Below the pieces are notes generated by a model. It worked only from the letters and a program-made list of their open reading frames with translations. It searched no databases and was not told the DNA's origin. Below are positions 30,363-33,865 of a stretch of DNA of 33,865 nucleotides, piece after piece; the stretch's first letter is position 1; every line of letters starts with the position of its first letter. The translations under genes and the position numbers were made by a program. The stretch comes from Schoenoplectus triqueter (Eukaryota > Streptophyta > Magnoliopsida > Poales > Cyperaceae): assembly GCA_964058805.1 (NCBI GenBank), contig CAXKVV010002163.1, forward strand, positions 1 through 33,865. Direction: 5' to 3'.

Positions 30363-30818
30363 GGTTGCAAGGTATTTGTCAAACGTTCGACTTCTGACAA
30401 ACTTGGACCCAAAGCTGATAAATGTTTTTTCGTAGGGTATCCTAAGGAAACGAAAGGATATTACTTCTATTATCAGTCCGAGAACAAGATAATTGTTGCT
30501 CGTCATGGTATATTTTTGGAGAAAGAGTTTCTCGCAAAAGGAAGTAGTGGGAGTAATGTAATACTTGAAGAAATTCAAGATACATCACACAATACAATAT
30601 CTGATACTGATCAGATAAACCCACCACTTGATTCTCCGGCTAATGAGCATTTGGAAGAACCAAATCTACAAATAGTTGTGGAAGAAGTTCTAGTCCCGAG
30701 CTCATCTACTTCAACGCAAGTTGAAATAGAACTAAATGCGCATACTGATGTGGATGAAGTTCGACAACCTGAAGAACAAGTGCTACGAAGGTCACATAGG
30801 ACAGTTCGTGCACCTTAA
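30363..30818 (+). pseudogene. Copia integrase C-terminus and variable linker
   Basis: After the TAG the same frame continues with GCKVFVKR, KCFFVGYPKETKGYYFY and a hydrophilic linker ending RRSHRTVRAP. It is stopped by TAA at 30816-30818, where relatives have a Glu codon before RYMGLHE, a second nonsense mutation. Confidence 0.82.
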
Positions 30819-30824
30819 AGGTAC

Positions 30825-31658
30825 ATGGGACTGCATGAAGTCTCAGTATTTGATGCTGAAGATCCTCTGACCTATGCGGAAGCAGTGGATAGACCCGACT
30901 CTGATAAATGGCTGGAGGCCATGAGATCCGAAATACAGTCCATGTATGACAACAAGGTTTGGAACCTGGTTGCACCACTTGTTGGGGTAAAACCCATAGC
31001 TAACAAGTGGGTTTTTAAAAGAAAAACAGGCATGGATGATAATATGATTATTTACAAAGTACGGCTAGTAGCGAAAGGTTTCAAGCAAATTCTCGACGTA
31101 GATTATGATGAAACTTTTTTCGTCCGTAGCTATGTTTAAGTCAATTCGGATGCTCCTAGCAATTATCATATTTCATGATTATGAAATATGGCAAATGGAT
31201 GTCAAAACCGTCTTCCTAAATGGAAATTTGGAAGAGGACGTGTATATGATACAGCCCATAAGTTTTGAGGATCCAAAGAATGCTGGGAAGTTATGCAAGC
31301 TTCTCAGATCCATTATGGATTGAAGCAAGCATCACGGAGTTGGAATCTTTGATTTGACGAAGAAGTCAAACAGTTTGACTTCGTCAGATGCAAAGAAGAA
31401 CATTGTGTATACAGGAAAACTAGTGGGAGTGTCATCGCTATTTTAACCCTCTATGTGGACGATATACTCTTAATGGGAAATAATATTCCCCTATTGCAAT
31501 CAGCCAAATCTTCATTAAAGAAAGTGTTCTCAATGAAAGATTTGGGCGAGACTGTCTATATACTAGGCATAAAGATCTATAGAGATAGATCTAAGAGACT
31601 TATTGGATTAAGTCAAAGTACATACATTGATAAAGTGCTGAATCGGTTCAGCACGTAG
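30825..31658 (+). pseudogene. Ty1/copia reverse transcriptase, broken
   Basis: RT blocks are recognisable: KWLEAMRSEIQSMYDN, NKWVFKRKTG, YKVRLVAKGFKQ, IWQMDVKTVFLNGNL, the YVDDILL active site (about 31455) and SMKDLGE-YILGIKIYRDR. Frame changes occur in a T run near 31115-31120 and near 31310. In-frame stops lie at about 31350 and at 31656-31658. The element cannot make a functional RT from this copy. Confidence 0.9.
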
Positions 31659-32089
31659 AATTCTAAGAAAAGATTTCTGCCAATGAATCATGGTGCACAG
31701 CTTAGCAAGACTCAGTGTCCTTTGACAACTGATGAGCAAAACATAATGAGTAGAGTACCATATGCTTCGGCTATTGGCTCTATCATGTACGCCATGTTGT
31801 GCACTCGCCCTGATGTCTCGTACGCTTGGAGTGTGACGAGTAGATATCAGGCTAATCCATGCTAGGAGCACTGGAATGCTGCAAAGAATATCTTTAAGTA
31901 CTTAAGAAGAACTAAGGATATGTTTCTCATCTACGGTGCTGACTCGGAGCTCATGGTAAGTGATTACACAGACGTTATCACCTCATATGAAAAATCATAA
32001 ATAGAGGCGACGTAAAGATTTGTAAAATTGACACCGTCGGCAACACAGCTGATCCACTTGTAAGATCTCTACCTCAGGCCAAGCACTAG
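31659..32089 (+). pseudogene. Copia RT thumb and RNase H remnant with internal deletion
   Basis: Homology continues with RVPYASAIGSIMYAMLCTRPDV (stop near 31863) and AAKNIFKYLRRTKD. Then, after SDYTD near 31970, it jumps to RGDVKI near 32010. Relatives have roughly 120 residues of RNase H between these points, so the catalytic part is deleted. The C-terminal tail (DTVGNTADPL, LPQAKH) ends at TAG 32087-32089. Confidence 0.82.
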
Positions 32090-32217
32090 TTGCACATATC
32101 TTCTATGGGTTTGAGACACATAGGAGATTGGCTGTGAGATTTTCCTTTAAATCTGAGAGATTTATAGAATAAAGAGATTTGTATAAGGCATGGCTCAATA
32201 TGATTGACTCCAAGCTT

Positions 32218-32228
32218 AAGTGGGAGAT
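32218..32228 (+). other. Copia polypurine tract
   Basis: AAGTGGGAGAT immediately precedes TGTTAG, the usual form and position of a copia plus-strand primer next to the 3' LTR. Confidence 0.75.
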
Positions 32229-33522
32229 TGTTAGTTTGTAATAATCTTGAAGTCAATAATACGATAAATTTGTTATATAAAGCTTTGTTCATGAATTGGA
32301 TATTTAAACGATATTTTATTTCCTTGAGTATTATTGAATTTATGAATCATTCCGAGTTCATGACTGGAATTGTGAAACTTCATAATATAGAATATACTCT
32401 TAAAAGTCACTAACCAAGGTAATTAGCAGGAACACTAATTAAGCGTTATCAGGTTAGTATGTGGATTAAATGATGGTCAAGTTTTACAGACCATAGACAA
32501 AGAGTTGTCATTTTAATCACATAAATAGATGTTCTAGGAACATCGTATTTGATAGACCCCGAATGAAACATTAAATGGAATTGTGTTCGTGTCATTAATG
32601 TTTTCGTTCAGTATTAAATTCTAAAGTATGAGGTATTCATTTTTCCTACATAAGATATGTATGTGTGTGATTTCTACCAAACGTTATCCGTAAAAGGTGG
32701 CTATAAAGGTAGCTCTTCGGTATACATAACTTATGCGGAGGAAGAGATGGTTTGCCAAAAGTACTATTGTCCCTCATATTTCTATATGAGTTATAGCATC
32801 ACTGGGCCCCTTGATAGAGTAAGATTATCTGCTAGCAGTATAATTACAAGAGTAATTATATTTGATATTTTACTCAGGATCAAGAAAAGATTAAGTTTGC
32901 AAGGATGACACATACCTACCTTGAAACTGATCTGATAGCTATGAGACAAAAGAATTAAACACAAGTAAATAGTTTACTGGATCATGATATTGTACAGTAC
33001 ATCATCATCTGTGTAATTGGATGGTCATAGTGCATTCTGCCAGATGCCTCCTATGATTATAGAAGTTAAAAGGGTTTTAACTCTATTTACCAACATAACA
33101 CGGATCCTGTCGGGTCACACCGTATAGGAGTTAATCGGAGAATCTTATTGATTAATTATAAATTGTTTATAATTAATAATAAGATGGTTATAATTAATTA
33201 TATATGATATAATTATATTTGTCATAGAGATGACAAGAAGCAAAAATCAGATTGAATTTATAACGTGTTGGACACGTCGTATAAATTCGCCGAAACAACA
33301 ACCGAGAAAAATATAATTGTATATGACAATTATATATATATTTGATTTGGATTTTAAATGTTAATTATGGATTTGAATTATGGGCCAAAAGCCCATTAAT
33401 AATTAAAGCCTTAATTAATAATTAAAAACCCAAAATCAGAAAAGCCCAAAATCCAAAAGCCCAAGGGTATTTCGGTAATTTGGCCAAAAGCCCAATGGCA
33501 AACTTGTAAATTTGGATCTTAG

Positions 33523-33592
33523 ATGACATCATGCATGACATCATATATGACATCATCCATGACATCATATATGACATCATCCATGACATCAT
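33523..33592. repeat. Six ATGACATCAT units at a 12-bp period
   Basis: Units start at 33523, 33535, 33547, 33559, 33571 and 33583, separated by GC, AT, CC, AT, CC. Each contains TGACATCA, one base from the bZIP palindrome TGACGTCA. They lie about 90-155 bp upstream of the TATA box, where an enhancer would be. Confidence 0.8.
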
Positions 33593-33677
33593 CCTCAAGG
33601 GTATTTTGGTCTTTTCACTTTGAAACCTCCTTACTATTCACGAGGGCATTTTGGTAATTTGTCAATTCCATTTTTTC

Positions 33678-33685
33678 TATAAATA
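33678..33685 (+). promoter_or_regulatory. TATA box of the copia LTR
   Basis: CTATAAATAGAGG is a strong plant TATA context. Transcription would start near 33710, close to a pyrimidine-rich stretch (TTTCTCTCTC). Confidence 0.7.
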
Positions 33686-33865
33686 GAGGGGTAGGGTGAG
33701 AGAAAAAGTCCCACCAAATCAGTTCTACTTTCTCTCTCCCGGTATACGGTTGTTTCAGAATTCACGGGATCGGTGAATAGTGTTTTTACGAAAGTTGCGG
33801 TATTTCTGCACATTTGTGAAACAGAATTACTACGAGTCGTGAATAGTACTATTTCGTCTTTTTCT

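Larger units (their letters stand above)
32229..33865 (+). repeat. Copia 3' LTR (partial; continues past the window)
   Basis: It begins TGTTAG after the polypurine tract and runs at least 1637 bp. It has no real coding sequence. It holds many inverted repeats: GATGTTC/GAACATC (32528, 32538); TATAATTAC/GTAATTATA (32839, 32852); a 12-bp ATTAATTATAAA/TTTATAATTAAT pair (33151, 33166); and TTGTCAT/ATGACAA near 33220. It also has a 12-bp repeat array and a TATA box. Confidence 0.8.

Noticed and set aside
32086..32908. ORFs after the copia RNase H remnant
   Set aside because: They fall in the 3' LTR beyond the polypurine tract and look like chance frames.

Overview
This is plant nuclear repeat DNA from a flowering plant (species not identifiable from the window). 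I see no host single-copy gene. The window holds one very large, young Ty3/gypsy LTR retrotransposon lying on the minus strand (1-27187), followed by an old, broken Ty1/copia element on the plus strand (about 27188 to the window end).

Gypsy element. Bases 1-5126 and 22062-27187 are the same sequence with a constant offset of 22061, no indels and only six substitutions that I found, so they are the two LTRs. The left copy runs off the window. Primer-site-like sequence at 19753-19770 (duplicated at 19898-19915) suggests that the right, 5' LTR really begins near 19775 or 19920. That gives LTRs of about 7.3-7.4 kb and an element near 29 kb. The minus strand carries one intact gag-pol frame of about 3028 residues (19635 to 10549). 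Its order is basic N-terminus, coiled coil, Gag, zinc knuckle, protease, acidic repeats, coiled coil, a second zinc-knuckle module, RT, degenerate RNase H, a second RNase H with D/E/D/D, and DD35E integrase, with no chromodomain. This is the Tat/Ogre type of plant gypsy element.

Between pol and the 3' LTR, on the opposite strand, lies a second gene (5151-8803). It reads as six exons joined by five short GT-AG introns, all in phase 1, and encodes a protein resembling the plant mobile domain (PMD) family with a helical C-terminus. It is convergent with gag-pol, and its likely promoter is a pair of tandem TATA-bearing repeats in the 3' LTR.

The most unusual signal is structural. The leader-proximal part of the LTR (about 20000-21440) is an array of stem-loops. 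Within each family the loop sequence is kept while the two arms change together, so pairing survives although sequence does not. I traced 12 hairpins in two loop families (20238-20832), five of a third family (20978-21430), and the same behaviour in the promoter repeats (4607-4900). A similar hairpin-rich stretch lies in the neighbouring copia region (27188-28520). Other regulatory-looking structure in the gypsy LTR includes an E-box/G-box array at about 42.5 bp spacing, repeated GTGGGNCCCAC-TGTCAG motifs and a perfect heat-shock element.

Copia element. Gag, protease, integrase, RT and RNase H remnants (28557-32089) are interrupted by stops, frameshifts and an RNase H deletion. A polypurine tract and a 3' LTR start (32229) follow, and that LTR runs off the window with a TATA box at 33678. 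The gypsy element may have inserted into the 5' LTR of this copia element.
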